Origin: Lycocorax pyrrhopterus obiensis
Taxonomy: Eukaryota > Chordata > Aves > Passeriformes > Paradisaeidae
Assembly (NCBI GenBank): GCA_014706295.1
Contig: JACSVZ010000006.1
Span: 25,354,629 to 25,418,628, forward strand
Reading direction: 5' to 3'
Length of the DNA: 64,000 nucleotides
Shown here one piece after another: positions 1-12,800 of this stretch. A program made the translations under genes and the position numbers. The notes beneath the pieces are model-generated. The model searched no databases, was not told the origin of the DNA, and was given only the letters and a program-made list of their open reading frames with translations. How positions within the stretch are numbered: the first letter of the stretch is position 1; each line of letters begins with the position of its first letter.

Positions 1-555
1 GAGTTTACTTTCTTCACAGTGGCTGGAAGAGGGCTGTACTTTGGATTTGTGGTGAACACAGGGTGGATAACACAGAGATGTTTTTGCTGGGCAGGGCTTA
101 CAGAGAGCCAAGGCCTTTTCTGCTTTTCACACAGCCACACTGGTGAGAAACTTGGGGGTGTGTGGGAGGTTGGGAGGAGACACAGCCAGGACAGGTGGCC
201 CCAACTGGCCAAAGGGATATTCCAGACCATGTGATATCATGTCAGTATTTAAAGTGGAGGGAAGAAATAAGAAGGGGAGGGAACATTTAGAGTAATGTTA
301 TTTGTGTTCCCAAGTAACAGTTATGCATGATGGGGTCCTGCTGTCATGGAGATGGCTGAACACCTGCCTGCCCACAGGAAGGGGTGAATTAATTCTTTGC
401 TTGTGTGCACAGATTTTGCTTTCTCTATTAAACTGTCTACATCACAACCCACAAGTTCTCTAGCTTTTACCCTTCTGATTCTCTCCCCAATTGCTCTGGT
501 AGGGGAGTGAGAGAGCAGCTGCATGGGGCTGCTTGGCTGGGGTTATACCACACCA
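1..555 (+). mobile_element. Solo LTR of an avian endogenous retrovirus (family A), 5' edge cut by the window
   Basis: The segment has the layout of a common avian LTR: a U3 reading like the mirror of the LTR at 41139-41734, a TATA-like TATTTAAAG near 246, an ATTAAA polyadenylation-type signal near 428, and a terminal block GGGGTTATACCACACCA that is the degenerate form of the usual GGTTAAACCAC ending. About the first 20 bases, including the TG terminus, lie before the window. Directly after it the sequence becomes CR1 in mid-element, so this LTR sits inside a CR1 copy. No gag, pol or env follows, which fits a solo LTR. The class is inferred to be ERVL-like only because related copies here have 5-bp target duplications. 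The exact 3' end is uncertain by 2-3 bases. Confidence 0.75.
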
Positions 556-1045
556 CAACCCCAGCTCTTAGCCTTTCCTCACAGGAGAGATGCACCAGCC
601 CTCTGATCATCTTGGTGCCCTCCTCTGAGCTCGGTCCAACAGATCCATGTCTTTCCTGTGCTGGGGACCCCAGAGCTGGATTTAGGGTTCCAGGTGGGGT
701 CTCACCAGAGCAGAGCAGAGGGGCAGAATCCCCTCCCTGGCCCTGCTGCCCACGGAGCTCTGGATGCAGCCCAGGACACGTTTGGCTTTCTGGGCTGTGA
801 GTGCACATGGCTGGGTCATGTCCAGCCTCTCACCCACCAGCGCCCCCAAATCCTCCTCGGCAGGGCTGCTCACGATCTGTTCATCCCCCAGACTATGTTG
901 ATTCCTGATGTCTCCCTGATGTTACATTTAGCCTTGTTGAACATCATGAAGTTCATCCACTGATGTAGTCACTCCATCACAGAAGGCCATTAAGTTGGTC
1001 AGACAGGACTTGCCCTGCATGGTGAAGCCACATGATTTAAAGCAC
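556..1045 (-). mobile_element. CR1 LINE fragment with internally deleted reverse transcriptase
   Basis: Read on the minus strand, this is CR1 ORF2 sequence. The stretch upstream of reverse-transcriptase motif A (bases about 1020 down to 958, ending GACTACATCAGTGGA) joins directly to a stretch well downstream of the catalytic motifs (from about 957, TGAACTTCATGATGTTCAAC). The catalytic core, several hundred bases in an intact CR1, is therefore missing. The reading frame of the thumb and C-terminal region is recognisable in pieces (for example SCEERLRAG near the low-coordinate end) but is split among frames. The element does not reach its 3' tail. It stops at the LTR that ends at 555, so the rest is expected before the window start. 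It is a dead, old copy. Confidence 0.8.
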
Positions 1046-1965
1046 ATCAAATGCTTTATAACTTCTTCCAGTAAAGTAACAGCTACAATTTTAGGTGTGC
1101 TCTGGGTTTTATGGGATACTAGCAAAATAAGGAATGAATTTTACAATTATCGAGCTTATGTCTTTTAAGAAAGTAAAAGCATATTGAATGTCAGAAGCTG
1201 ATGCATGAAATTAGGAGATTACTTAAATATTTCTTTACTTCTCTCTAGTGCTATATAATCTACATCTCTGGGCATCCAACAAGAAACCAGTGACAGTTCT
1301 AGAAGTCACAAACAGGATTTCTCCCATTAGATATGAAATAAGGACTTTGTTGAGTTTACACGACATTTTCTTCCATCAGAGTCCCGGTATCTTCTATCAT
1401 AGCTACCTGTTAAATTATCTCATTATCATCCCTTTCTTCTTTTGGAATAAGCAGGGAAGTACTGGAATCTATTACACTACCTTCTGTTTGCAATATGCAG
1501 TAATTCCAAATCTTATAAAATAAAGCTGGATTTGCATATCAAAGTTGATTGTCCTAAGGGCAAAAAGTCATGATAAAATTATTCCTTAATCTCTAGACCA
1601 TGCCACAGTACAATTTTCTTTCCTGTCAGCCTGGGAGGCTCAGAGCTCCTGCCTGTCTCAAACCTACAGAGAGTTCTCACTGGGAAGCTGGAGGCTGATC
1701 CTGTAGCTAGATTCCAAATAATTCTATGAGCTCAGTACAGGGAAAAAGAAATAAAAACACTTTTATCATGGATTTGAAGCTGTCAAGAACATTTTGAAAA
1801 ATTTGGATCACATTCCTGATATCTGAGTTTCATTCGAAATTTGTTGTGCTTCTTTGTAAAGAACAGAGAATTGGCAGCACAAGCACCCTAGTGGGGAAAG
1901 GAAATTCACTTGGGATGTCTGAAATATGGAATTTGTTCATGCTTTCTTGGGTTCTTATGTCACTG
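1046..1965. other. Non-coding spacer, no recognisable feature
   Basis: AT-rich single-copy-looking DNA between the CR1 fragment and the family B LTR. Its upstream part may contain a few tens of bases of further degraded CR1, but I could not align them. No splice-bounded coding-like segment or RNA gene was seen. Confidence 0.5.
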
Positions 1966-3040
1966 TGTCATGGTTTGACGCTCGCGCAACATCAGGCACC
2001 CACGAGAGCCGCTCTCTCACCCTGCCCTGACACAGCTGGGCAGAGGAGGGAAAAAGGAAAACAAAATTAACGAACGCTTCATGAGTGAGACAAGGACTGG
2101 GAGAAACACTTTGAGGGCAAAACAGGCTCAACTTAAGTTGCAAAGTGAATTTATTACTAACAGAATCAGAGGAGGATAATGAGAAGTAAAATAAGCCCTT
2201 AGAACACCTTCCACCCCCAGCCCCTCCCTCCTTCCCGCCGACAGCGCAGGGAGACAGGGCATGGGGGTTTGGTCAGTTCATCACCGAGATTTCCTCCCGC
2301 TGCTCCAGGAGAGGAGTCTTACCCTGTGAGGCTGTCAGGTCCCTCCCATGGGAGACAGTTCTCTGTGAACTTCCCCAGCGTGGGTCCACTCATGAGCAGC
2401 AGCCACACCGCACCTGCTGCAGCGTGAGCCCCTCCCACGGGCACACGGCCCTCCCAAAACTGCTGTGCCATGGGTCTCTCTTTCCAGGGGGTGCAGTGCT
2501 CCAAGGACAGGCTGCTCCAGCCTGGAAGCAGGGGCCATCTCTCTCCACCAGCTCTCCCACTGGATCACAGCCTCCTCCAAGTATCCACCCGCTCCGGCAC
2601 GGGCACCTCCCCCACGGGCTGCGGGTGGATCTCTGCATTCCCCGTGGACCCACGGGCTGCAGGGGCACAACTGCTTCACCATGGTCCTCACCACGGCCTG
2701 CAGAGGAACCTCGGCTCCGGTGCCTGGAGCACCTCCTCCCCCTCCTTCTGCACTGACCTTGGTGTCCCCATGTTGTTTCCCTCACGTTCTCACCTCCTGT
2801 TCTTCTCTGACTAGAATCCAAAATCTTATGACTTTGTTTTGATTTTCTTCAAAAATATGTCATCACAGAGGCGTTACCAACCTCTCTCATTGGCCCAGTT
2901 TTGGCCAGCAGCATGTCCACCTTCAGAGCCATCAGCCATTGGCTCTGCCGGACATGGTGGAAGCTTCCAGCATCTTCCTCACAGGAGCCACCTCTGTGGC
3001 CCCCCTGCTACCTAAAACCAGGCCGTGCCAAACCAATACA
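1966..3040 (-). mobile_element. Full-length solo LTR (family B), CpG-rich, with CACTG target duplication
   Basis: The element runs from TGTCATGGTTTGACG to AAACCAATACA and is flanked on both sides by CACTG (1961-1965 and 3041-3045), a perfect 5-bp target-site duplication. Length is 1075 bp with TG and CA termini. Orientation is inferred as minus because AATAAA occurs on the minus strand near 2150, on the low-coordinate side where the R/U5 boundary would be, at the same relative place as in the second copy at 36305-37348. No internal retroviral genes adjoin it, so it is a solo LTR left by recombination between two LTRs. CpG dinucleotides are frequent, unlike the second copy, suggesting a fairly recent insertion. 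The 5-bp duplication fits an ERVL-like class, though class I cannot be ruled out. Confidence 0.88.
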
Positions 3041-3045
3041 CACTG

Positions 3046-6000
3046 CTACTGTTATAGTGTAACATACTAATGCAGCAATGAAACTTAACTTTTAATTTAA
3101 TGAAAATAAAATATTCATATGAACCAGAAAAAAGCATTATTGTGACCTTAGATCAAGTTTAAATGAAGCATAGGTTGTACTGAACCATGCAGTCCATTAA
3201 ATAATGGATGCACTTACCATCACAAGTCGAAGTCTGCCTTTGCCCAACAGCGACATGTAACTAATATTATGCTGTTGCATCAGTGAGCATATTTCCCTCA
3301 TCCATGCAACAACTACGTGTGTACCTTGGCACACCTTCTCCATGATGCACACACCTCCTTCATGACGCTTACGGTTTCAGCATCTCAGTATTAAATGCTC
3401 TTAAATCTTAAAAATGTTTGATTTATTTCACTAGAAATTGTATTTATTCTGTATCTTGCCACATGTTATGAGTTGGAATGCAAAAGACAATGAAGAGAAA
3501 GGAGAAGAGAAAACGTGTGAAGAGGCAAATAATTAAGCTGTTAAATTTTTCAGGGCACGAATTTGTGTGAGATCCTCTGTGAGGATTAATCACTCATAAC
3601 TGAATCATAGGAGGTCCAGAAAAAAGGACTCTAAGCACCTTCTTCGGCTATAATTTACATACACTTACCTTTTTTTTCAGCACAATTATTTCTTCCACTT
3701 GGCCTATGAGTTAGACCTTTTGACACAGCTGGATTCCAGGAGTCATATCAGAGGTATTGTGAAATGACATATAACTACATGTCAGTAAGTGGGTGTGATC
3801 CTAAGGGAATCTTAATGCAGCTAAATGAGTAATTGAGCCTGAGAAAGTTGGAGCAAGGGTGATGTGTGCTCCAAAAGTAGATTTTTGCAATTTCCAGTCG
3901 CTTCTGCCCTTAGCAGACCATGGTAAGCACAGGACATTTTTGTCTGTGTGTTACATGAAATACTGTTTTGCTTCTAAAAGCTAAACTTCAAACTGCTTTT
4001 GATTACCAAATGCAAAACCATACATTTGATGAAACACTACAAAAGAGACAAACTCAAATTGAAACCCAAGAGTTGAAGAGTTAAGGTTTAAAAAAATATT
4101 TTTTTCTACAGAGTACATGGAACTGAAAGGAAAGAATGGAAAAAATGTGTGAAAAATAGGGAATGGTCTAGGTAAGTCGATATTCAAACTCTGAAAATTC
4201 TCAAGACCTGTTCTAAACTGGATTAGCATATTATAAATAAAACAATGAGAATTATTATGTTTGAGACAAAGTGCTTCCTGGCTGAAAAGAATTCTATACT
4301 TCCATCATTTTGGAATCCCTCCACAATACAGTATGATCCTGTAAAAGGATGGTGTTACAGTACAAGATGCATCACTTCCTCATTGTATTTGGTTCTAGAA
4401 TAGATCCTTCGTTAGGTCTAGTTACAGTGTTACATTAAGTATGTACATATATACATATGTTGAGAATCTAAAAGGTGTTGATTTCTGCAGTAAATGAAAC
4501 AAACAGTGATTAGGGTGTCAGTAAAGAACAAATAAAGACAGATCAGAAGACAAATCACGAATTTTAGCCATTTTGGAATTTATGATGTATCCCAAAAAGA
4601 ATGAAAATAGTCTTTTCCATCAGATACAGTTTTAATCTAGATGAGGAACCGTTACATCCAGGAGGCCTCACTCAAAGTCTGTTTTCAGGAAAAAAAAAAA
4701 TTTAAGGGGTGGGGTTTTTTTAATGAGAAAAGCCAATTTTCAAAGACTCAGAAACTTTGGGAGTACAATTAACTGTGATATTCATAGCTTATGCAGACTG
4801 GATTAACACTTATTTAGCTCTTTGGTAATAACTGCACCTAGATAATCAAACAAAAAGATAATCGTGCAGCATTTTCACTTATTGATTATTTTTGTGTGGG
4901 GTTTGCTGACTGCATTCTCAATAATTAGGGCACAAACCCTATTTTACTCCATACTAAGACTGCTAGAATACAGTGCATGTCGGACAAGCAATTTGCATCC
5001 ACAAAATGTTGGCAATGTTAAACTTGTGGTCCATTTACATTTGGTACATTATTTGCAGAGAAAAAATTGAAATTCACATCCGTGTTGGAAAGTAGAATGT
5101 ATTCACAAGCTCAAGTAGCTTTTTTCAGGTATAGAGAGATGTTTGTGTGCATTATTAACTGACTGGGGTAAACATGCATAACTGATCATAAAAAGTGCAC
5201 ATAAATTACAGGGAAGTTCTCAGCTACTTCAGCCTTCTTATTCTAGGAAATATTAATGTTGAGAAGATAATGACTACAACCCAACATTCAATTGAATGAT
5301 GCTGGAACTTAGAATGTCACAGACCAAGAACAAATGATCGATTCCCCGCCATGGCAGTTTTAAACAAGCCAAGGATCCGCGAAGCAAAATATAAGATTTT
5401 GATAGGCGACAAATAATTAACATCTGTTCTGTATACAGTTAGCAACCTTGTAGACATTTATCAGAAAGCGATATTCTGTGTCAAGGAAGCTGTAGCTAGG
5501 ATCTTTGGATCCCAGCAATTGGACAGGCAGTGTTTACTGTTTGTTAAGCAACGTCTCTTTACTCTGCCTGGCTGCTTGCTAAACTACCTCAAGGACAGGC
5601 AGGAAAGCTAAGTGATGAATTTGTTATTAATCTGAGTGTGTGTTTAGGGAGATCAGGAATTCCCAGCTAACAGGAATGACAAGCCTTCAGGGAAGACTGA
5701 GTTACTGATTAGCCACAGTTTGAGTCATGGTGTCAAAGCATCCATAAGGATTTTGAATAGGTACTAAGAATAGAGGTTATTCCTATTTCAGTGAGGCCAA
5801 ACTTGTACACCGTGGTGCTACCTAAACAGAGACAGTCATACTCGTTTTGAGTGGTATTTGGCTATTTCTGCATTCTTATGTATAACATTCTGTAATATTT
5901 CTTTCAACCATATATAATGTTTGTCTGCAGAAACTAAAATTTCTCTATGGAGCAGCAGCTATAATTCTAATCATAGAGTTATCTTTTGGATTTAGTTTAG

Positions 6001-7049
6001 TATTTACCAGTTAATTTCAGGTTCTTTTAAGAAGACAGTGAAATGTTATTATCTTTATCAGTCTCTGTTCTTGCAGCAGTGATTATGTTGCAACTCATTT
6101 GGCGATTCATTCTCACTGTTATTTTTCGTTGCCTTTTTCTGCATTTTATTTTTTGCCTTAGGACAAAGAGTTAAGGCAAAGTAATCATAAGATAAAATAA
6201 AGACTTTTCTGTCCCATCTTCTTTCAGTAGAGGTTAAACAATCTATGTTGACTGACAATGGATTTTTCATTGACTACAATGTGCTGTTTCTTGAGACTAC
6301 ATTTATACATAGAATATTTTTATGTTATCAGAGTAATGATGACAACTGCAAGCAAGCCTCAGAACTTTGCAACAAAAGGAATACATTTAATGAGTTTACT
6401 CTCACAGAAATATATAAAATAGATTTCATAATATGCACATTTTGTGCCAATATACTATTCCTCTAAATGTCCCCCAGATTTTAAATGTTTGGTTTTCCAT
6501 ATTTAAATTAATAAATGAGAAATACTTTGCCTAGATATACATTTTGTTATAATCATAACAATTTTCTACTGTACACGCACATGAAAGATGTTAGCTCATA
6601 TTCCAGTCTTTTCTGAAAGTAAGAAACAGTTCTAGCTTCTATAACATATTAGCAAAAAGGCTTCCTGGAAGTCTAGCACACTCCAGGAACAAATTAGAAA
6701 ATAAAAAAATCCCATTAATTTATTATAGATTCACTTTTAGATTCAGATCCTCAAACAAACTGGGAGTCTCAGTGAAATTTCATCACTTTACGACAGCTAT
6801 GGATTAACTCTACACATGGAAATTTGAACAAGATACTTGAGCTGGCAACATCTAAAATCTGAATACAGATTTGATTATACATACACAACCAAGCAGATAT
6901 ACTAGTACTCTGATCTCACATCTTCTGAATGATACCTGCTACTATTCAAATATTGCCCTTTTTATTCCTCTCTCTTCCAATAACAAGTTTCTGAGTCTCT
7001 GGAAAACAAAGCACTTCATCCATACTGATTATATAGCTTTAGAAGTCTA
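3046..7049. other. AT-rich non-coding DNA without recognisable genes or repeats
   Basis: The stretch holds short homopolymer runs (A and T tracts near 4690-4720) and a small TACATATATACATATG-type AT repeat near 4440-4460. The open frames are short, begin without a plausible exon context, and lack coding-like composition. I recognise no dispersed repeat here. Confidence 0.5.
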
Positions 7050-7440
7050 CAAGAAGAGGCCTGGAGGCACAATCCAGGAGGTATTTGGAAAGCATCAACA
7101 ACAATTCTTTGGTACAAGTGGTGGAGGAACCAATGTGCTGTTGTATCTTATAGTAACCAGCAAGGAAAATCTGGTTGGAGATGTGAAGGCTTAGGGCAGC
7201 ATGGCTACAGTGACCAAAAGATCATAGAGTTGAATAACCTATGAGGAGGAAGCAGGGTCCTTGGATTTCAGGGTAGCTAACTTTGTCTTTTTCAGGGACC
7301 TTCTTGGTCCCTGGCACAGAAACGTGCCCTAGTGGGACAGATCTCTTCCTTCACACTCAAGAATTATGCATCCCCAAGGGCAAGAAAGCAGACAAAAGGG
7401 ACAGGGAGACCTGTCAAGGAGCTCCTGTCCTATCATAAAT
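7050..7440 (+). mobile_element. Degraded CR1 LINE fragment, endonuclease-to-RT linker region
   Basis: On the plus strand the segment follows the order of CR1 ORF2 downstream of the endonuclease domain: a block with GGAGGTATTTGGAAAGCATC, then a GGTGGTGGAGGAACCAA-like block, then a GACCATGA-like block at about 7210, and a CTTTTTCAGGGACCTTCTTG block near 7290 followed by GGCAAGAAAGCAGAC. Several stop codons and indels break every frame. Neither end of the element is present. Sequence beyond about 7440 could not be aligned. It is an old truncated copy with no coding capacity. Confidence 0.6.
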
Positions 7441-7936
7441 ACAAAACGGCATCCTATTTCTGATAAAGGTGATACCTTTCTTTTCCCTTGGATTAGTAGA
7501 ATAACCAATGCAGTATATTCTGGAAAGTCTCAATTAGTCGACCTTACTGTTGCTCAAGATTTTAGAACAGGTTCTTAAGGGAAGCTCAGCGAAGGATGTG
7601 GTGATAAGAGGAGTATGGGATAAAATGCAACAAAGTTCTATTGCAGATAGGTTTTGTCAGAATAGGTTTAATGACTACAAATTTATTGAACCTAATATAT
7701 CTGTAGTCTACCTGTGAAAGTATCTGATATGGTGATCTTGGACAAAATATTTCAGGTGAATTAAGTATGGAAGAAATGTAAGACGAATACAGTTTGCCCA
7801 CCATTTTGTTGATTATATTGGCATGGGAATTTTCAGTCTTTCAACTCTCCCCTACCAAAAAAAACCAAAGATAAATGCTGAGTCTAGGTACGCTACATTT
7901 GGTAAGAATGGAATTTTTTCTTATGTTCTGTTCATT

Positions 7937-7954
7937 AAAAAAAAAAAAAAAAAA
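7937..7954. repeat. A18 homopolymer tract
   Basis: Eighteen consecutive A residues. I saw no LINE or SINE body immediately upstream that would make this a retroposed tail, so it is treated as a simple repeat. Confidence 0.9.
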
Positions 7955-9855
7955 GTGGAGTTTGAAACCAGTTTATGAAACTTTTATAGCAAGATCATGT
8001 TGAAGATCACACCAGCTCATTCAAGAGTTGCATTTTCAAAACCAGATAAACAGAATAAAATTTCATCCAGTCCAGTTCCCAACAATTTTAAGTTAGAGAG
8101 GTTCTGTATTCGGTACATTGTCTATGTGGGACAAAACTCTTCAGAGCACTTGAAATAGGAAAAGAGATCAAGTAATATTTAGGCATTAGAGACATATGGC
8201 ATAAGAAAATATCAGTAGAACTAATAAGTTAAGATTCTACTCTGAAGATATCATGTGGAAGTGCATATTTTTCATGTCTTTAGGGAATCTAACTAACTGA
8301 GTTGACTGATATGGGTTTCCTACCGCCTTTCACATCCTTAGAAACTTCCAAAAATGTTCTGGAGGAATGGTAGAGAAGCTCTTAACACAGAAATAAATCT
8401 GTCTTTCTAAATACCAGACCTATTCATGGAGGAAATAATACATACTTCTCTGATTGGCTTCCTAAACCTGGAGAAATATTTGAGGATGAGGGCAGGCATA
8501 GGATGTGTGGACAGTTGAAGAGAAAAAGAAATTAAGTGCCTGAGTGCTTCTGATTCCCATATGGATAGCATATAATATATAGTAAGCTTGGTTTGGATAT
8601 GTTTTCTAAGAAAAATTTTGTTCTAAATGAAAAATTTTGTTTCATGAAAAGTAGCTGGCCATGATTCACTCTACTGCATCTATGAGATTAAAAAAAAAAA
8701 TGGCCCATGAGCTGAACTGAGTTCAGACCTTCCTGAGGTTCATTATAATGAAAAACCAGCACAGGGAAACCTTGGAATGCAATAAAGACATACCAAGTTA
8801 CAGAAAATGATGGAACAGGCAAGTAAAGTAAATGTTTTTCAGTGTTGTAGTAATTTCATAGCCTATAAAGTTTTAGTTTCAGGATGTTAGGCTCCATGCA
8901 GTCTTCCCAGCAGTCTAAGTGAGGTTAGATGAGGTTAAAGTGGGTTCTGGAGTTTTGCTTACTGTAAGCTGAAGAGACACCCTGCGCAGGAGCTGCTTTT
9001 GGTCTCTGCTTCCTATGTTCTTTTCCAGAGGTAGCTTCTGCCAGTAGATCACAATTTACTTGTCTTTCCGAAACATTTTCTGCAGGTTTATGTGTGTCTT
9101 CATGGAGAAAATACTGGAGAAGCACCTCAGATTTCCTGGTTTCTAAGATCTAGGTCCTGAAGTTCCCAGAAATTTGAGTCTTTCAGGTTCCAAACTGCCA
9201 CCAAGCTAGAAAGCATACCAAGGGAGTAGGTAACTACAATTCTCAGCTCCACAGTTTTTCTTCATATCTTCTGGGAGCTGCTGAGTTGACTACACCAGTT
9301 CTGTTGAGATGATCGTGTCATCCCCATGTAACTTTCATGGCAAACTATTAAACACTTGTGAGGTAAAATATTCTGATATTTTGCTCCTTCTATAAGCAAA
9401 ACCCAATTACAACAAAAAGTTCCATCTAGGTTTTTTGTAATAATTGAGAAATCTATTTATCTGAGGGAGACCTTGCTCTGTACAGAATTTACATTTAATT
9501 TCCTGGACAGAGCAAAGCCATTCCACGTCTCCCAAACATTCAATATCATCAGGTGGGAGAGGCTTAGAAAGAAACCTAAATGTATCAGTCTTTCACTCTA
9601 GGGACCAAGAGCAGGCACAGAGATGGATCTTAGAGACTCCAGGGACATTAATATTTTCTTTGTCTGAGCCAAAGTGGACAAATCATAACTGGGATACAGA
9701 CAAATGACAAAACTTACAGAAGCTGTAGCACTGGGCTGGGGAAAAGAAACAACCCTATTGCTGTAAATTCACACTTCTCAAAGAAAAAAAGGGTGGGGTA
9801 AGATAGATATTGGAAAGTAGGGACAAGCCGTTTTTAGAAACACACTAAATGTTTC

Positions 9856-9870
9856 TAATGTAATGTAATG
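9856..9870. repeat. Short (TAATG)3 tandem repeat
   Basis: Three perfect copies of TAATG followed by a degenerate TAATATG unit. Confidence 0.85.
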
Positions 9871-12800
9871 TAATATGTTTCATTTCCAAGGGCTGTAGAT
9901 AGAATGAAATAAATATCGTACCTGTAAATGACCATATCCAAGGATCACAGTTCTGAAGAGTTTGTTTTGGCTGGTTTGGTATATGAGTGAATATAATTTC
10001 TAGTTCAGTTTTATTTTTGGTCAGAAAAGGATCTTATAAAAGCCAATCAAAGGTTTAGTGCTAATGTACTGTCAAGTGGAATATAAATCCTCCAGTTAGC
10101 ACTTCATATAGCATACACATACTTTACCACATTTCATAGAGTAAAGCAAATAAAAATTGCTTGATTTACAAATTCACAGTCAGGCTCAAATACAGTGTAT
10201 ATTAAATCATATGCATCCTGTACAGTTTGCAAGAAAGCAAGTAAGAGAAAAGAAAAGCTGAAGAGAAAATGGAGACTGGAATTTAATTGCACTCCACTAT
10301 TCATCTCATTTCCACTTTTTTATGTTAGAATGATAGGAGCAAGCCTTGACAAGTTACCCAAACACTCTTGCTGATCCTATTTTATACCTTTCTTTTTATT
10401 AATTTTCCTCTTTGCAGTGGTAACCGAATCTGTCACATTTCATTTCTGAAAACTATCACAATTTTTTAACAATATTACTGGTTTCTGTTGCCATAGAAAT
10501 TTTCAGCACACAAAATTTTAGTTTTGATAAGTGCAACATAAATTAAGAGTTTGTCAAAGAGAGAACGTATTCATCATCCTTTTCTCCTCTTTATTTCCCA
10601 TGTTGAGATTGTAACCGAATCACCAAAGATGTATTAAAGTCCATGTCTCTGGAAAACAAAACCAATTGCTCTTCCTGGAGGTTGTGAGCCTGTATGTCCT
10701 CTGGAGGATGTTCAGCTCCTCAGACTGAGCTCACATGAATGCAGGCCCTGCCACGGCTCTTTTCGCCCCTTCACTGCCTGGGCACAATGCTGAGCATCTG
10801 CTTCAAAACATCCTTTCATTTCTAAGCTCTGCATACACCACTCCTCTCTGTAACCCTTAGCTACCTCCCATTTCCTTTTCCACAGTCTTCTCCATCAGCT
10901 TCAACTCTTTCTATCTCACAGATAACTCTTTGCTTTAATCCAGGATGCCTCTTGTACTCTGACCACCTCATTTGCCAGTTACATTTTGATCTCACTTAAT
11001 ACTCATTTATATTGAAGATCAAGCTAATCCAGTTAATCTCAGCATTTTCCAGCAAAATAGGAAAGAGCTAAACTGAAGCCATCACTTCCCGTTTTCTCCC
11101 TTGTTCTGTTTTTACTTTCATTTGTTTATGCACTGTTAGACCACTTTTTATTTGTGTGTTATTTTGTGCAGCCAATATCTTTCCAGAAGAAGCCCGACTT
11201 ATTATAGGTCAATTGCCAAAGAGCATCTAAAGGAAGAATATTCCAGAGAACCAAGCTGTCCTAGAATAGAGGTATTTTTCAGCACAATTCCTGGGTCACT
11301 CTTGTTAAAATCTAGGGTGTGACTCACAGCTGGCAGAACAGCTCTTATGTTCCTGAAAGCGATCTGAGTATCAAGCCAGACAAAGCTCCCCCATATTTTC
11401 TCTCACTTTTAGGAAAAAAAATTAAAATTAGATGTGGACTGTGCAGGTGTCTCAGAGAGAAAAACACTGACACTGTTTAAAGACATTGATTTTCTTATTA
11501 TTTGCCAAAACGGTTGTTAAAACCACATGAAAAGCTACCCTCTGATTCACTTTCAGAATCCATGTTCTGAAAATCTGAAATCTACAACTGAGTTTTATTT
11601 GTCACAAAGTCTGAATGACATAATTTAAAAAAATAAGTAGAATTCAACAGGTATTTATTTCAGTAATGCTTATATTAGAATGGCTTTTTGCTATGACATT
11701 CGCTTTAGAAAAAGAAGACACACAATAATTTAATTTTAAAACTGAAATGCTCAGGGACTGAGGTTAATAAAGAGCAAGCATTATGCATGAACATTTTTCT
11801 ATTCATACTTAATATTCATTATCATTATGAGTAGAAAGCATTGTAAAAATTTCTAATTTTTTAAATATTCAAATTCCTAATGAGCTGTATAAAATGCATC
11901 TCCTTATGCCATTAATGCTCTAATTCTCATTGACACAGTAGACCTTTCCAATCATATCCGTTTTTAAATACTCAGACTAAGATGAGAGATTTATGCAGGT
12001 CAGCCTGTCACATGCATCTGGAATAAAAAGTCTGTAATCATGTATTTTTGTAGATTAAAAAAGATGGATACACTGTATGCCAAAAACTAAGCAAGAATCT
12101 TTGGTACACCTCTGTTAACCTCTCAAATTCCTTCTGCCTTTTAAATTAGTATAAGAAAGTATGTAGTTTTTAAGAAAATATCTGAATTTCCACCTCTTTT
12201 ACCTCTCCCCATCTTTCTCTAGATTTAAAAGCCAACAGTTTGCAATATGCCACTTCCATATAGTCACACAAAACCATATTGATACTTTCCAAGTTCCTAC
12301 TGGAATGTTTCCTTTCTAAACTGCTGGTCTAGTCAGAGTCTTTTCATCCTACCATTCAAATATGACAGATCTGAAAAAAAATAATTTCTAATTTCTTAAT
12401 CTCTATCTGCATAACTGTGCAGTCATCACAAGTATACTGTTATTGACTGTATTTATATTGAATCTATATTAAGCTCTCTATGCTTTCTCTCTTCTGTTGA
12501 GTGAAATTTGGCTTTCTGAGAGAAAAAGTACAATCACTCTTAAAGACTCTTCTTCAGAATTCCATTTCTCAGAGGAGTTGATTGTTTCAAAGAAAATTTG
12601 AAATAGTTCTTCTGTTTCCTACAGGTTAGCATTTAGGAAACAACAATGTATTGCATAGTTTGCCTTGGATTGTTTGACAGCACAGCAGGTTCTGAGTGTT
12701 CAGTGTTCATGCTTTTATGTAGGAACAGAAAATATCAAGGGTTGATTCTAAAATTATCTTGGCAGCAAGGTTTTCCCTAGCAGCTTGACTTCTTAAGTAA

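Noticed and set aside
2335..2842. Several overlapping 110-143 codon frames
   Set aside because: These are entirely inside the family B LTR and are explained by its low stop-codon density.
7937..7954. PolyA tail of a processed pseudogene
   Set aside because: No gene-like or transposon-like body precedes the A18 run, and no flanking duplication was found.
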